From the NCBI RefSeq assembly GCF_019083965.1, contig NZ_JAHRCY010000011.1, positions 223,884 through 287,883 of the forward strand: DNA of 64,000 nt, written 5' to 3'. Within the stretch, counting starts at the first letter, position 1, and each line of letters begins with the position of its first letter. The position numbers were made by a program, and so were the translations under genes. Under the pieces are notes generated by a model. The model was not told where the DNA came from. It did not search any database and saw nothing but the letters and a program-made list of their open reading frames with translations. Source of the DNA: Catellatospora tritici. Its GTDB lineage: Bacteria; Actinomycetota; Actinomycetes; Mycobacteriales; Micromonosporaceae. Below, piece after piece: positions 42,837-51,068 of this stretch.

Positions 42837-44156
42837 ATGTCTGGGTTCTCACTGGTACGCCCCAGGAGGCGGCGACGTATCGTGCTCGCCGCGCTCACCT
42901 CGGCGGCGACGCTGGTCGCGGTCGCCCTGGGCGCCTCCGCCTCGGCTGTGTCGGCGCAACACACCAGGCTGGTCGGGCTGGACCCGGTCAACTGGACGCC
43001 ACACGCCCTCGACGGCACGGCGTACAAGGTGCTCGCCATCGGAAACCGCGTCTACGTCGGCGGCTCGTTCACGCGCGTGCGGCCGTACAACTCGACCACG
43101 GCGACGGCCCAGCCGCGCCTGTTCGCCTTCAACGCCACCACCGGTGCGCTCGACACCACGTTCCGGCCGGTCGTCGACGGTGCGGTGCGGGCGCTGGTCG
43201 CCGCGCCGGACGGGCAGTCGCTCTACCTGGCCGGGGACTTCACCAACGTCAACGGCGTGCGCTCGCGCGGCGTGGAGCGGATCAACGCCGCCACCGGCGC
43301 CTCCTGGGCGGGCTTCACCGTGCCCGACATCGCGGGCGGGGTCGACGACATGAAGCTGTCGGGCAACCGGCTCATCATCGGCGGCCGGTTCCAGACCGTG
43401 GGTGGAGTCACCCGGCGCGCGCTGGCCGCGCTGAACGCCACCACCGGCGCCCGGGACGACTTCCTCAACGTCAACGTCGACGTCGCCCGGGTCACCACCG
43501 CCGGGGTCACCTCGGCGATCAAGGTGACCGGCCTGGACGTGACGCCCGACGGCACCCGGTTGGTCATCATCGGCAACTTCAGCCGGGTCTCCGGCCAGCT
43601 GCGCGAGCAGATCGCGGTGGTGAACCTCACCGGCGCGGCCGCGACGCTGTCGCCGTGGACCACCATCCGCTACCGCGAGCAGTGCCTGGACACGTTCCCG
43701 ACGTACATGCGCGGCGTCGACATCTCCGCCGACGGCAGCTGGTTCGCCGTGGTGACCAGCGGCGGCGGCCGCACCGGCGCGCTGTGCGACACCGCGGCCC
43801 GGTGGGACTTCGGCACCGCCACCTCGGGCAAGCAGCCGACCTGGGTCAACTACACCGGCCGGGACACGCTGCTGTCGGTCTCGGTCGCCGGCGCCGCCGT
43901 GTACGTGGGCGGCCACCAGCGCTGGCTGGACAACCCCCAGGGGCACAACGACGCCGGGCCGGGCGCGGTGCCCGCCGAGGGCGTCGGCGCGATCAACCCC
44001 GTGACCGGCAAGGCGCTGGCCTGGAACCCGGGCAAGGACCGGGGCGTGGGCACCGAGGACATCTACCCCACGGCGGCCGGACTGTGGATAGCCAGCGACA
44101 CCGATACAGTTCATGGCGAGTTCCATGGAAGGATAGCTTTCTTCCCATTGCCGTAA
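42837..44156 (+). CDS. Secreted beta-propeller protein, paralogue of the preceding gene
   Basis: The 439-residue protein has a signal (Arg-rich start, then LTSAATLVAVALGASASAVS). Its single propeller domain parallels residues 30-445 of the preceding protein: YKVLAIGNRVYVGGSFTRV, LDVTPDGTRLVIIGNFSRV, then a shared Cys pair (EQCLDTF and GALCDTAARWD), DTLLSVSVAGAAVYVGGHQRW and GRIAFFPLP at the end. It lacks the malectin and second propeller modules. The family function is unknown; duplication next to polysaccharide genes suggests surface glycan binding. Confidence 0.72.
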   Translation: MSGFSLVRPRRRRRIVLAALTSAATLVAVALGASASAVSAQHTRLVGLDPVNWTPHALDGTAYKVLAIGNRVYVGGSFTRVRPYNSTTATAQPRLFAFNATTGALDTTFRPVVDGAVRALVAAPDGQSLYLAGDFTNVNGVRSRGVERINAATGASWAGFTVPDIAGGVDDMKLSGNRLIIGGRFQTVGGVTRRALAALNATTGARDDFLNVNVDVARVTTAGVTSAIKVTGLDVTPDGTRLVIIGNFSRVSGQLREQIAVVNLTGAAATLSPWTTIRYREQCLDTFPTYMRGVDISADGSWFAVVTSGGGRTGALCDTAARWDFGTATSGKQPTWVNYTGRDTLLSVSVAGAAVYVGGHQRWLDNPQGHNDAGPGAVPAEGVGAINPVTGKALAWNPGKDRGVGTEDIYPTAAGLWIASDTDTVHGEFHGRIAFFPLP

Positions 44157-44327
44157 GCCTGGTCGGAATCGCGATTCTGATCAACGGTCACGAATGTGTG
44201 ATCGACATTCGGTGGTGAACTGTGCGGCGCGCTGCGGGTGATCACCCGCGGTGGCGCCGCACAAGGCTGCCGTGCGCCATCCCTCGAAAGCGGTCGCGTA
44301 CCGCTGGACATGCTCGGAGTCTGAACA

Positions 44328-45971
44328 GTGACCTATACAGAACGGACCCGACGTCGCGTACCCCCGCCGCGGGACTTACGTCGGCCGCCGAGACGCCCGG
44401 CCGCGGGATTGTTCCGCGGTCGGATGCTCGTGGCGGCCATCGCGGCGACCGTCGTCGGCGCGGCCCTCATCGGCACCGCGGTGGTGCTGGCGAGCGGGGA
44501 CGACCCGCCCGCCACGACGACGCTGAAGATCAAAGTCAGTGAGGACACCTACGTCGTACGGGAGCAGCCCGACAGCGCCTTCGGCGCCGAGGACAAGCTG
44601 GTCGCCGTCTCCAAGCCCGACTACTACGCCGTGACCTACCTCAAGTTCGACGTGCCCATCCCGACCGGCTACCGCATCGCCGCGATGTCGCTGCTGGTGC
44701 AGGCGCAGGACAAGCCGCCGAGCCACGTCAAGGCACGCTCGGTGCTGTCCAGCGACTGGACCCAGAAGGACCTCGCCTACGCGCACCGGCCCGGTCTGGG
44801 CGACGTGCTCAACGAGGCCCCGGCCGTCTCCGACTCGAACCTGATCACCTTCAACGTCGACAACGCGATCCAGCCCCTCACGCAGCCGATGCCGACCGCG
44901 AGCCAGTACTCCTTCGCCGTCACCAACGCCAGCGACAGCAAGCCGCTCACCCTGTACGCCGGGGAGCACGGCGAGGGTCGGGCGGTGCTGGAGGTGACCT
45001 ACATCGAGGCGACCGCGACCGATTCGGAGATGCGGGAGGCGATCCAGGGGCGGGAGAGTCCCGACCCGAGCCGCAAGCCCTCGGGCACGCCGTCACCGGG
45101 GGCGTCCGCGTCCGGCACGCCGGATCCGGGTGCCAGCCCGTCCACCGGTGCCTCCACGGGCCCGCCGCCGAACCTGCCGACCGGCTCCACGCTGTGCGGC
45201 GCCTCCTTCTACCAGGAGAACGGCGAGTCGTACACGCAGGCGCTGGCGCGCGAGGACGGCTACTTCGGCGGTATGGAGGCGGCGCGGGTGTTCTACCCGG
45301 GCGCACCGGCCAACTGGCCCGGCAGCGCGGGCAACGCCAAGCGGACCGTGATCGTGTCGTTCAAGTACAACCCCAAGGAGATCCTGAACGGCTCGCGCGA
45401 CTCGTACCTGCGCGGCTGGTTCGCCGGCGCGCCGCGTGACCGCGACGTGTACTGGGTCTACTACCACGAGCCCGAGGACAACATCGAGTCCGGCGTCTTC
45501 ACCGCGGCCGACTACCGGGCCGCCTGGCGGCGCCTGGCGGGCCTGGCCGACCAGGCGGGCAACCCGAAGCTGCACGCCACCCTGGTGTTGATGGACTGGA
45601 CCCTGATGTCGCAGTCGGGCCGCAAGTGGCGCGACTACTACCCGGGCGCCGACGTCATCGACGTGCTCGGCTGGGACGTCTACAACTGGGACAAGAACAA
45701 GTACACCAGCGCCGACGACCTGGTCGGTCGGGTGCAGGCGATCTCCAACGGTGAGAACAAGCCGTGGGGCATCGCCGAGATGGGCAGTGCGAAGATCAGC
45801 ACCGACTCGTCCGGCAGCGGGCGGGCTGGCTGGCTGACCTCGATGGCGAACAAGGCGATCACGGGCAAGGCGCTGTGGATCACGTACTTCGACATCAACT
45901 GGTCGACGGCCGACTTCCGTCTGCGGGACTCGGTCTCGCAGCGGGCCTGGCGCGACTTCTGCGACCGGTGA
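44328..45971 (+). CDS. Membrane-anchored DNRLRE-domain / GH26-like glycoside hydrolase
   Basis: The 547-residue protein has one membrane helix (about 33-55), a DNRLRE-type beta domain (about 68-225, VSEDTYVVREQPDSAFGAED), a Pro/Ser/Gly linker to ~290, and a TIM-barrel-like C-terminal domain. Candidate catalytic Glu residues are in VYYHEPED (near 381, acid/base) and WGIAEMGS (near 483, nucleophile), matching the GH26 pattern. GH26 enzymes cut beta-mannans and related glycans; the substrate here is probably the surface polysaccharide. CGGAG precedes GTG 44328. A strong terminator follows. Confidence 0.75.
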   Translation: MTYTERTRRRVPPPRDLRRPPRRPAAGLFRGRMLVAAIAATVVGAALIGTAVVLASGDDPPATTTLKIKVSEDTYVVREQPDSAFGAEDKLVAVSKPDYYAVTYLKFDVPIPTGYRIAAMSLLVQAQDKPPSHVKARSVLSSDWTQKDLAYAHRPGLGDVLNEAPAVSDSNLITFNVDNAIQPLTQPMPTASQYSFAVTNASDSKPLTLYAGEHGEGRAVLEVTYIEATATDSEMREAIQGRESPDPSRKPSGTPSPGASASGTPDPGASPSTGASTGPPPNLPTGSTLCGASFYQENGESYTQALAREDGYFGGMEAARVFYPGAPANWPGSAGNAKRTVIVSFKYNPKEILNGSRDSYLRGWFAGAPRDRDVYWVYYHEPEDNIESGVFTAADYRAAWRRLAGLADQAGNPKLHATLVLMDWTLMSQSGRKWRDYYPGADVIDVLGWDVYNWDKNKYTSADDLVGRVQAISNGENKPWGIAEMGSAKISTDSSGSGRAGWLTSMANKAITGKALWITYFDINWSTADFRLRDSVSQRAWRDFCDR

Positions 45972-45978
45972 CCTGAAG

Positions 45979-46020
45979 AAACGGGCGGGGCCGGGGATCA
46001 GCTCCCGGCCCCGCCCGTTT
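45979..46020. terminator. Bidirectional terminator
   Basis: AAACGGGCGGGGCCGGG pairs perfectly with CCCGGCCCCGCCCGTTT around GATCAGCT. It separates the GH26-like gene (plus) from the convergent glycosyltransferase operon (minus). Confidence 0.92.
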
Positions 46021-46026
46021 GTTGGC

Positions 46027-46938
46027 TCAGATGCCGCGGCCGCGCTTGTGCAGCTTGCGCAGCACCGAGTCGGCCGAGACCAGGCGCGTGGCCACCGCCA
46101 GCGCCAGGTACGAGCGCGCCTCGCGCGGGCTGTGCCGGATCGTCTTGCGTACCCACCGGATGGCGTCCTTGCGGTGCCCACCCGCCGCCTGCGCGAACGC
46201 GATCTGCCCGGTGATCCGGGCGTGCCCGCGCGGCGCGGTGTCGAACTCCGGGTACCGCTCCAGCAGCCACTGCAGCGCCTCGGCGATGGTCGCCCAGCGC
46301 GCGGTGAAGTACGACTGCCGGTGCCAGCGCACCCGCACCCCCACGCCCGGCGCGTTGGCGATCGGCGCCCGCCGCGCGGCCCGCAGCAGCAGCTCGTAGT
46401 CCTCGGCGTAGCTGCCCGGGATGTTCTCGTCGACCAGACCGATCCCGTTCACCAGGGCGTCGCGGCGGAACAGGAACGTCGACGGGTGCAGCTCGGTGAG
46501 CCGGTCGCGCAGCAGATCCGGCAGCGTGATGCTGTCCTTGCCCAGGGTGCGGTCGACGTCGCGGCCGTCGTAGTCGATGACCACGCCGACGCAGCACAGC
46601 TCCGACTCCGGCCGGGCGTCCAGCAGCGCCACCTGCGCGGCCAGTTTGCCGGGCAGCCACTCGTCGTCGTCGTCGCAGAACGCGACCAGCTCGCCGGTGG
46701 CCGCGCCGATGCCGGTGTTGCGGCCGCCGGCCAGGCCCTGGGTGCGCGCGTTGGTGATGACCCGGACCTGGCGGTGCGGGTCGTCGCGGCGCAGCGACAG
46801 GTCGGGCTCGCTCTGGTCGAAGACCACGATCACCTCGATCGGGCCGGGGTACTCCTGCCCGAGGATGGCGTCGAGCGCCTTGGCCAGCAGTTCGGGCCGG
46901 TTGCGGGTGGGCACCACCACCGAGACCTTCGCGGTCAC
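46027..46938 (-). CDS. Family 2 glycosyltransferase
   Basis: The 303-residue protein has VSVVVPTRNRPELLAKALD at its start, GGRNTGIGAATGELVAFCDDDDE (nucleotide-sugar DxD region) around residues 70-92, and EDYELLLRAARR where GT2 enzymes carry the ED base motif. A helical C-terminal region follows. It starts at GTG 46938, overlapping the stop of the Alg13-sulfotransferase gene (GTGA), so it is co-translated with it. It would add a sugar to the lipid-linked repeat unit on the inner membrane face. Confidence 0.9.
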   Translation of the reverse strand: MTAKVSVVVPTRNRPELLAKALDAILGQEYPGPIEVIVVFDQSEPDLSLRRDDPHRQVRVITNARTQGLAGGRNTGIGAATGELVAFCDDDDEWLPGKLAAQVALLDARPESELCCVGVVIDYDGRDVDRTLGKDSITLPDLLRDRLTELHPSTFLFRRDALVNGIGLVDENIPGSYAEDYELLLRAARRAPIANAPGVGVRVRWHRQSYFTARWATIAEALQWLLERYPEFDTAPRGHARITGQIAFAQAAGGHRKDAIRWVRKTIRHSPREARSYLALAVATRLVSADSVLRKLHKRGRGI

Positions 46939-48491
46939 TTCTTTCTCCAGTCCAGGTAGCCGTAGCGGGCGCGGAGCGGCCACGTGATCAGGCTGAGCAC
47001 GCGGCGCTTGCGGGCGGCGAGCTTGGCCCGCCAGGCGGCGTCGAGCCGCAGGGTCAGCGCGCCGGTGGTGAAGCGCATCGGGTTGCCGGCGACCGTGTGC
47101 GTCGCGGCCAACTGCGCCGTCGGCAGACCGTCGGCGGTGGCGGCGGGGCGGTCGAGCAGGTCCATCTTCCCGGTGGGCAGGTCGCTGAAGCCGCGGATGC
47201 GGCGCAGGCTGTCGGCGGGGGCGGCGACGAAGTCCTCGTACCGCATCCGCAGCACCGGCGTGCCCACCCAGTCGAGCAGGTGGAACAGCGCGTTGTGCAC
47301 CAACCAGAGCAGGCCCGAGCTGACCGTCGAGTACGTCGGCATGTACACCTCGGCGTCGACGATCTCCGGCCGCAGCACCTCGCGGCTCCACGAGTACGCC
47401 ACCGCGCGCCCGTCGCGCACCAGGTGCAGCACCCGGAAGTCGATGCCGCGGGCGTGCCGCAGCGCGAACGCCAGCGAGGCGTGCTTGCTGGAGTCGACCA
47501 CCACCGACGCCCCGGACACCTCGGCCACCGCCTGGTAGAGCTTGCGGTGCAGTTCGCCGTACGTGCGCAGGTCGTTCTTGCGGCGGGTGGCCCAGAACGG
47601 CAGCGCCAGCCGCGCCACGAACCGCATCCGGTCGACCCGGTGCTTGAGCGCGAGGACCTGCTCGACGTCGAGGGTGTCCCAGCCGCCGTAGGCGACCTTG
47701 CCGACCCTGCCCCAGAAGTCGCAGTCGCGGAACCGTACGCCGCAGCCACAGCGCTCGTTGTCGCGCAGCGCCCGCTCCCAGGTGTGGGTCACCTCGCCGA
47801 CCGCGCACACGTCGGGCGCCTGCCCCAGCAGCCGGTCGGTCAGCGTGGAACCGCTGCGGCCCCAGCCGCCGATGAACAGCACCCGCACCTCTTCGTCGGC
47901 GTGCCGCGCCTTGGCCGAGGCCAGGGTGTCGATGAGGTCGCCCACGCGCCGCACCGCGGCGGCGGACTCCGCGCCCGCCTGGGCGGTGTCCAGTCGCAGC
48001 GCCTCCGGCTCGGCCAGGGCGGCGTCCAGCACGGCGCGCAGCGAGTCCTCGGTGCGGCACAGCCGCACCATGCCCGCCTCGCCCATGTGCGCGGCGAAGC
48101 GCTGCTGGTGGTCGTCGACGTGCTCGCCCCGGGTCGGGTCGCGGGGCACCACGACCGGGATGTGCCCGGCGCGTCGGGCCTCGGTGATGGTGGCCGGGCC
48201 GCCGTGGCAGACCACCAGCCCCGCCTCGCGCAGCCGTACGCCGAGGGTGGCGTGGTCGAAGAAGGCGGACGAGCCGGGCAGGTCGCGCGGAGTGGACGAA
48301 CCGTACTGCATGACGCACGGCACCCCGTTCTCCTCCGCCCACCGCGCGGTCCAGTCCAGCAGCCGATCGAACGGGTGCACGTCGGTGCCGACCACGACGA
48401 GCAGTGGTGCGCGTCCGGTTTGGGAGGGTTCGTGGCGGCGTGGCGCCGGTACGGTCAGTTCGCGCTGGGTGTGGATCTCGGGCGCGGTCAC
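46935..48491 (-). CDS. Alg13-like glycosyltransferase domain fused to a sulfotransferase
   Basis: The 518-residue protein from GTG 48491 has two enzyme halves. Residues ~28-165 resemble the GT28/Alg13-type nucleotide-sugar-binding domain, with LLVVVGTDVHPFDRLLDW and VCHGGPATITEARRAG (the HGG...E signature). Residues ~202-518 are a sulfotransferase, with the 5'-phosphosulfate loop GGWGRSGSTLTD (208-219) and a 3'-phosphate motif VRDGRAVAYSWSRE. GTGA overlaps couple it to the Alg14-like gene upstream and to the GT2 gene downstream. Alg13-type domains act only with an Alg14-type membrane partner, encoded next door. The fusion suggests sugar transfer and sulfation in one polypeptide. Confidence 0.82.
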   Translation of the reverse strand: MTAPEIHTQRELTVPAPRRHEPSQTGRAPLLVVVGTDVHPFDRLLDWTARWAEENGVPCVMQYGSSTPRDLPGSSAFFDHATLGVRLREAGLVVCHGGPATITEARRAGHIPVVVPRDPTRGEHVDDHQQRFAAHMGEAGMVRLCRTEDSLRAVLDAALAEPEALRLDTAQAGAESAAAVRRVGDLIDTLASAKARHADEEVRVLFIGGWGRSGSTLTDRLLGQAPDVCAVGEVTHTWERALRDNERCGCGVRFRDCDFWGRVGKVAYGGWDTLDVEQVLALKHRVDRMRFVARLALPFWATRRKNDLRTYGELHRKLYQAVAEVSGASVVVDSSKHASLAFALRHARGIDFRVLHLVRDGRAVAYSWSREVLRPEIVDAEVYMPTYSTVSSGLLWLVHNALFHLLDWVGTPVLRMRYEDFVAAPADSLRRIRGFSDLPTGKMDLLDRPAATADGLPTAQLAATHTVAGNPMRFTTGALTLRLDAAWRAKLAARKRRVLSLITWPLRARYGYLDWRKK

Positions 48492-48958
48492 AGCAGCGGC
48501 CCCACCAGTGTCGCTCCCTTGTAGAGGGAGAGCTGCTGGCTGAACTGCACCAGCATGCGCGAGGTGAACGGACGGCACAGCCGCGCGGTCAACGTCCGGG
48601 TCTCCAGCCGGTCGTACACCTCGATGTACACGGTCGGGATCCGGCGCAGTCTGGCCAGCACGAAGAAGGGCAGCGCGACCCCGGCGCCGGTGGTGATGAC
48701 CGCGTCGGGTCGGGTTCGCCGCAGCACGCCGAAGGCGAGGAAGAAGTTGCGCACCAGGTTGGGAATGTTGCGAGTCGTCGGATAGTGGGCGTAGACGACA
48801 TTCTCCTCAGCCAGCAGGCTGTGCGCGTCGGGTGTGGGGAAGGTGACCCAGGTACGGGCCCGGTCGGTCCACCACGGCTGCAACGCGTACAGCTGCGCGA
48901 GGTGGCCACCGGACGACCCCACGAGCAAGACATGGCGGGCGTGTTTTCGTTCGGCCAT
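48488..48958 (-). CDS. Alg14-like membrane partner of a two-part glycosyltransferase
   Basis: The 156-residue protein starts HVLLVGSSGGHLAQLYAL, the glycine-rich N-terminus of Alg14/EpsE-type proteins. It continues with TTGAGVALPFFVLARLRRIPT and YIEVYDRLETRTLTARL. In the eukaryotic and bacterial two-part enzymes, Alg14 binds the membrane acceptor and recruits Alg13, the catalytic nucleotide-sugar half. ATG 48958 is preceded by GAGAGG and gives the normal N-terminus. It is the first gene of a three-gene minus-strand operon. Confidence 0.88.
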   Translation of the reverse strand: MAERKHARHVLLVGSSGGHLAQLYALQPWWTDRARTWVTFPTPDAHSLLAEENVVYAHYPTTRNIPNLVRNFFLAFGVLRRTRPDAVITTGAGVALPFFVLARLRRIPTVYIEVYDRLETRTLTARLCRPFTSRMLVQFSQQLSLYKGATLVGPLL

Positions 48959-49340
48959 CCCAGTTCCTCTCAGAGACGACCGCAGCTTAACGGCACCTTT
49001 TAACATTTCGCTTCGGTGTACTGTCGGTAGCCCGACAACGAACACCTTCTGCCAGTACGTATTTCGGGCACACGGGCACGACCTGCGGGTTAACCGACGG
49101 CCGATCCGTTCGGATGAGGGCGAAATCCGCCGTGTTTCCCGACACGGCGACGTCCAATAACTCCGGTCTGAACAGAAGTGGCCGTTTGGCTGACCGGGGG
49201 ATGCAAGCCGGTGACTAGCGTGAAACCCTGTCTACCTAGGATGACCGCCTGCGTGTGGCCACTGACCGGTCGGGCCGGGTATCTGCCCAGCCGAGCGCCA
49301 GCCGAGCCGAGTGTCAACAGGTTGTGAACAAGGGGAGCAC
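48959..49340. other. 382-bp divergent intergenic region
   Basis: It separates the minus-strand glycosyltransferase operon from the plus-strand Wzz-like operon and must hold both promoters. It contains inverted repeats TGTCGG-TAGC-CCGACA (49022-49037) and GCCGTGT-TTCCCG-ACACGGC (49129-49148), and a TAGGAT hexamer (49237-49242) inside CCTAGGATGAC, also found upstream of lsr2. No gene is evident. Confidence 0.5.
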
Positions 49341-51068
49341 ATGGCAACTAATTCACCCTCGGTGCAGACGGCATCCATCGGTGACTACGTGGGCTGGTTG
49401 GTACGCCGGTGGTGGCTGGTCGCCTTCACCGTGTTCCTTGGCGGCGTGGGCGGCCTCGTGGTCGCCGCCGTGCAGGAGAAGGTCTACATCTCGGAGACCA
49501 AGGTCCTGGTGATGCAGGTCGGTCTCGACACCAGCGTCAAGGTCAACCTCGACACCGAGTCGCAGGTTGTGAGCTCGACCACCGTCGCCGAGTCCGCCCA
49601 GCACTTGCTGGCCAGCTCGACGCCGGTCAACGAGCTGGTGGAGCGGGTGTCGGTGACCGTGCCGGCCAACACCTCGGTGCTGGCGATCGCGTTCGAGGCG
49701 CCGACCGCCGAGGAGGCGCAGGCGGGCTCGCAGGCGTTCGCGCAGGCGTACCTGGACCAGCGGGCGGCCGATGCGAACAAGAGCCTCGATGTGCAGATCG
49801 CCTCGCTCAAGGATGAGATCTCCACTGCCACCAAGAGCCTGAACGAGGTCGCGGGCCGGATCGCCGCGCTGGCCGGCAACTCGGTCGACAAGCAGCAGGC
49901 GATTCAGCAGCAGCAGATCCTGACGCAGCAGATCAGCACGCTGAACAACCGCTTGATCCCACTGCTGGCCGCGGTGGTCAAACCGGGCAGCATTCTCTCT
50001 GCCGCCACCAAGCCGGACTCTCCGGCCAAACCGGACATGAAGCTGTACCTGATCAGCGGCATCGGTATCGGCCTGCTGCTCGGCCTGGCCGGCGCGCTGG
50101 TGGTCGACCGCCTCGACAGCCGGATCTACAACAGCCGCCAGCTGCCCTACCGCGTCGACGTGCCGATCCTGATGGAGCTGCAGCGCGGCCGGGACAAGAT
50201 CGCCGTCGCCGACGCGGCCAGCCATCTCGGCCGTGAGTTCAGCCTGCTGCGCAACACGCTGCGCGTCGCCGCGGGCACCGCGCGCGGTGGCCGTCCGTCG
50301 CCGACCGACGCACTGCTCATCTGCGGTGCCGCCCGTGGCGGCGCGGTCGAGTTCGTCGTGGCGAACCTGGCGGCCGCGTTCGCCCGCTCCGGCGAGCGCG
50401 TGGTCGTGGTGTCGACCGACCCCCAGTCCTTCCTCCCCGGGATGCTGGGCGTCAACGCCTCCGTCGGCCTCGGCGACGTTATCGCCGGCACCGCCGACCT
50501 GGACCGGGCGCTGACCAAGGTGCCCACGATGCACAACGTCACGCTGCTCACCCCGGGCCACCTCGACCCGCGCGTGGAGCTGCCGGTCGCGGTCGTCTCG
50601 CAGCTGCTCGTCGAGCTGCAGGAGCGGGCCGACCGGGTGCTGCTGGCCACCGCGCCGCCGAGCAGCGCGGTCGACGCGCAGGCGATGAGTGAGATCGCCG
50701 CGGCGGTGCTGCTGGTGGTCGAGACCCGCGCCGCGCGGATGGAGGACGTCGAGTCCTCGATCGAGCAGATCTCGCGGGTGCAGGGTGCCCTGGCCGGCCT
50801 GCTGGTCGTGCGCAACCCGCGCGCGGCACGCAACAGCCGCAAGTTCCGTCAGCCCGCGCCGGTCCCGGCCCAGCTGACCGCACCGGCGGCCGTCAAGCTG
50901 CCGACCGTGCGTGACCACGACATGACGATGGTCATGGACCGGGTGCCCGCCGCCTCCGAGGAGTTCGAGCCGATCGCCTTCTGGCAGCCCGGTGCGGACG
51001 AGTCCGACACGCAGGCGGTCGGCAACAGCCGCAGCGGTACGGGTCAGTCCTCGGCCGACGCGCGATGA
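49341..51068 (+). CDS. Wzz/BY-kinase-like chain-length protein with degenerate P-loop
   Basis: The 575-residue protein has a Wzz layout: membrane helix 1 (24-44), an extracytoplasmic coiled coil (about 150-210) and helix 2 (235-255). A cytoplasmic ATPase-like domain follows. Where bacterial tyrosine kinases have a Walker A with GKT/S, this one has CGAARGGAVEFVV (328-340), lacking the Lys. The next strand ends VVVVSTDPQ rather than an LIDxD Walker A'. No C-terminal Tyr cluster is present. It probably keeps a structural, chain-length or scaffolding role without kinase activity. GGGGAG precedes ATG 49341; it heads a seven-gene coupled operon. Confidence 0.82.
   Translation: MATNSPSVQTASIGDYVGWLVRRWWLVAFTVFLGGVGGLVVAAVQEKVYISETKVLVMQVGLDTSVKVNLDTESQVVSSTTVAESAQHLLASSTPVNELVERVSVTVPANTSVLAIAFEAPTAEEAQAGSQAFAQAYLDQRAADANKSLDVQIASLKDEISTATKSLNEVAGRIAALAGNSVDKQQAIQQQQILTQQISTLNNRLIPLLAAVVKPGSILSAATKPDSPAKPDMKLYLISGIGIGLLLGLAGALVVDRLDSRIYNSRQLPYRVDVPILMELQRGRDKIAVADAASHLGREFSLLRNTLRVAAGTARGGRPSPTDALLICGAARGGAVEFVVANLAAAFARSGERVVVVSTDPQSFLPGMLGVNASVGLGDVIAGTADLDRALTKVPTMHNVTLLTPGHLDPRVELPVAVVSQLLVELQERADRVLLATAPPSSAVDAQAMSEIAAAVLLVVETRAARMEDVESSIEQISRVQGALAGLLVVRNPRAARNSRKFRQPAPVPAQLTAPAAVKLPTVRDHDMTMVMDRVPAASEEFEPIAFWQPGADESDTQAVGNSRSGTGQSSADAR

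Noticed and set aside
46027..48342. One 771-codon frame spanning the GT2 and sulfotransferase region
   Set aside because: Only its C-terminal third encodes a real protein (GT2); the rest is a shadow of the Alg13-sulfotransferase gene in another frame.
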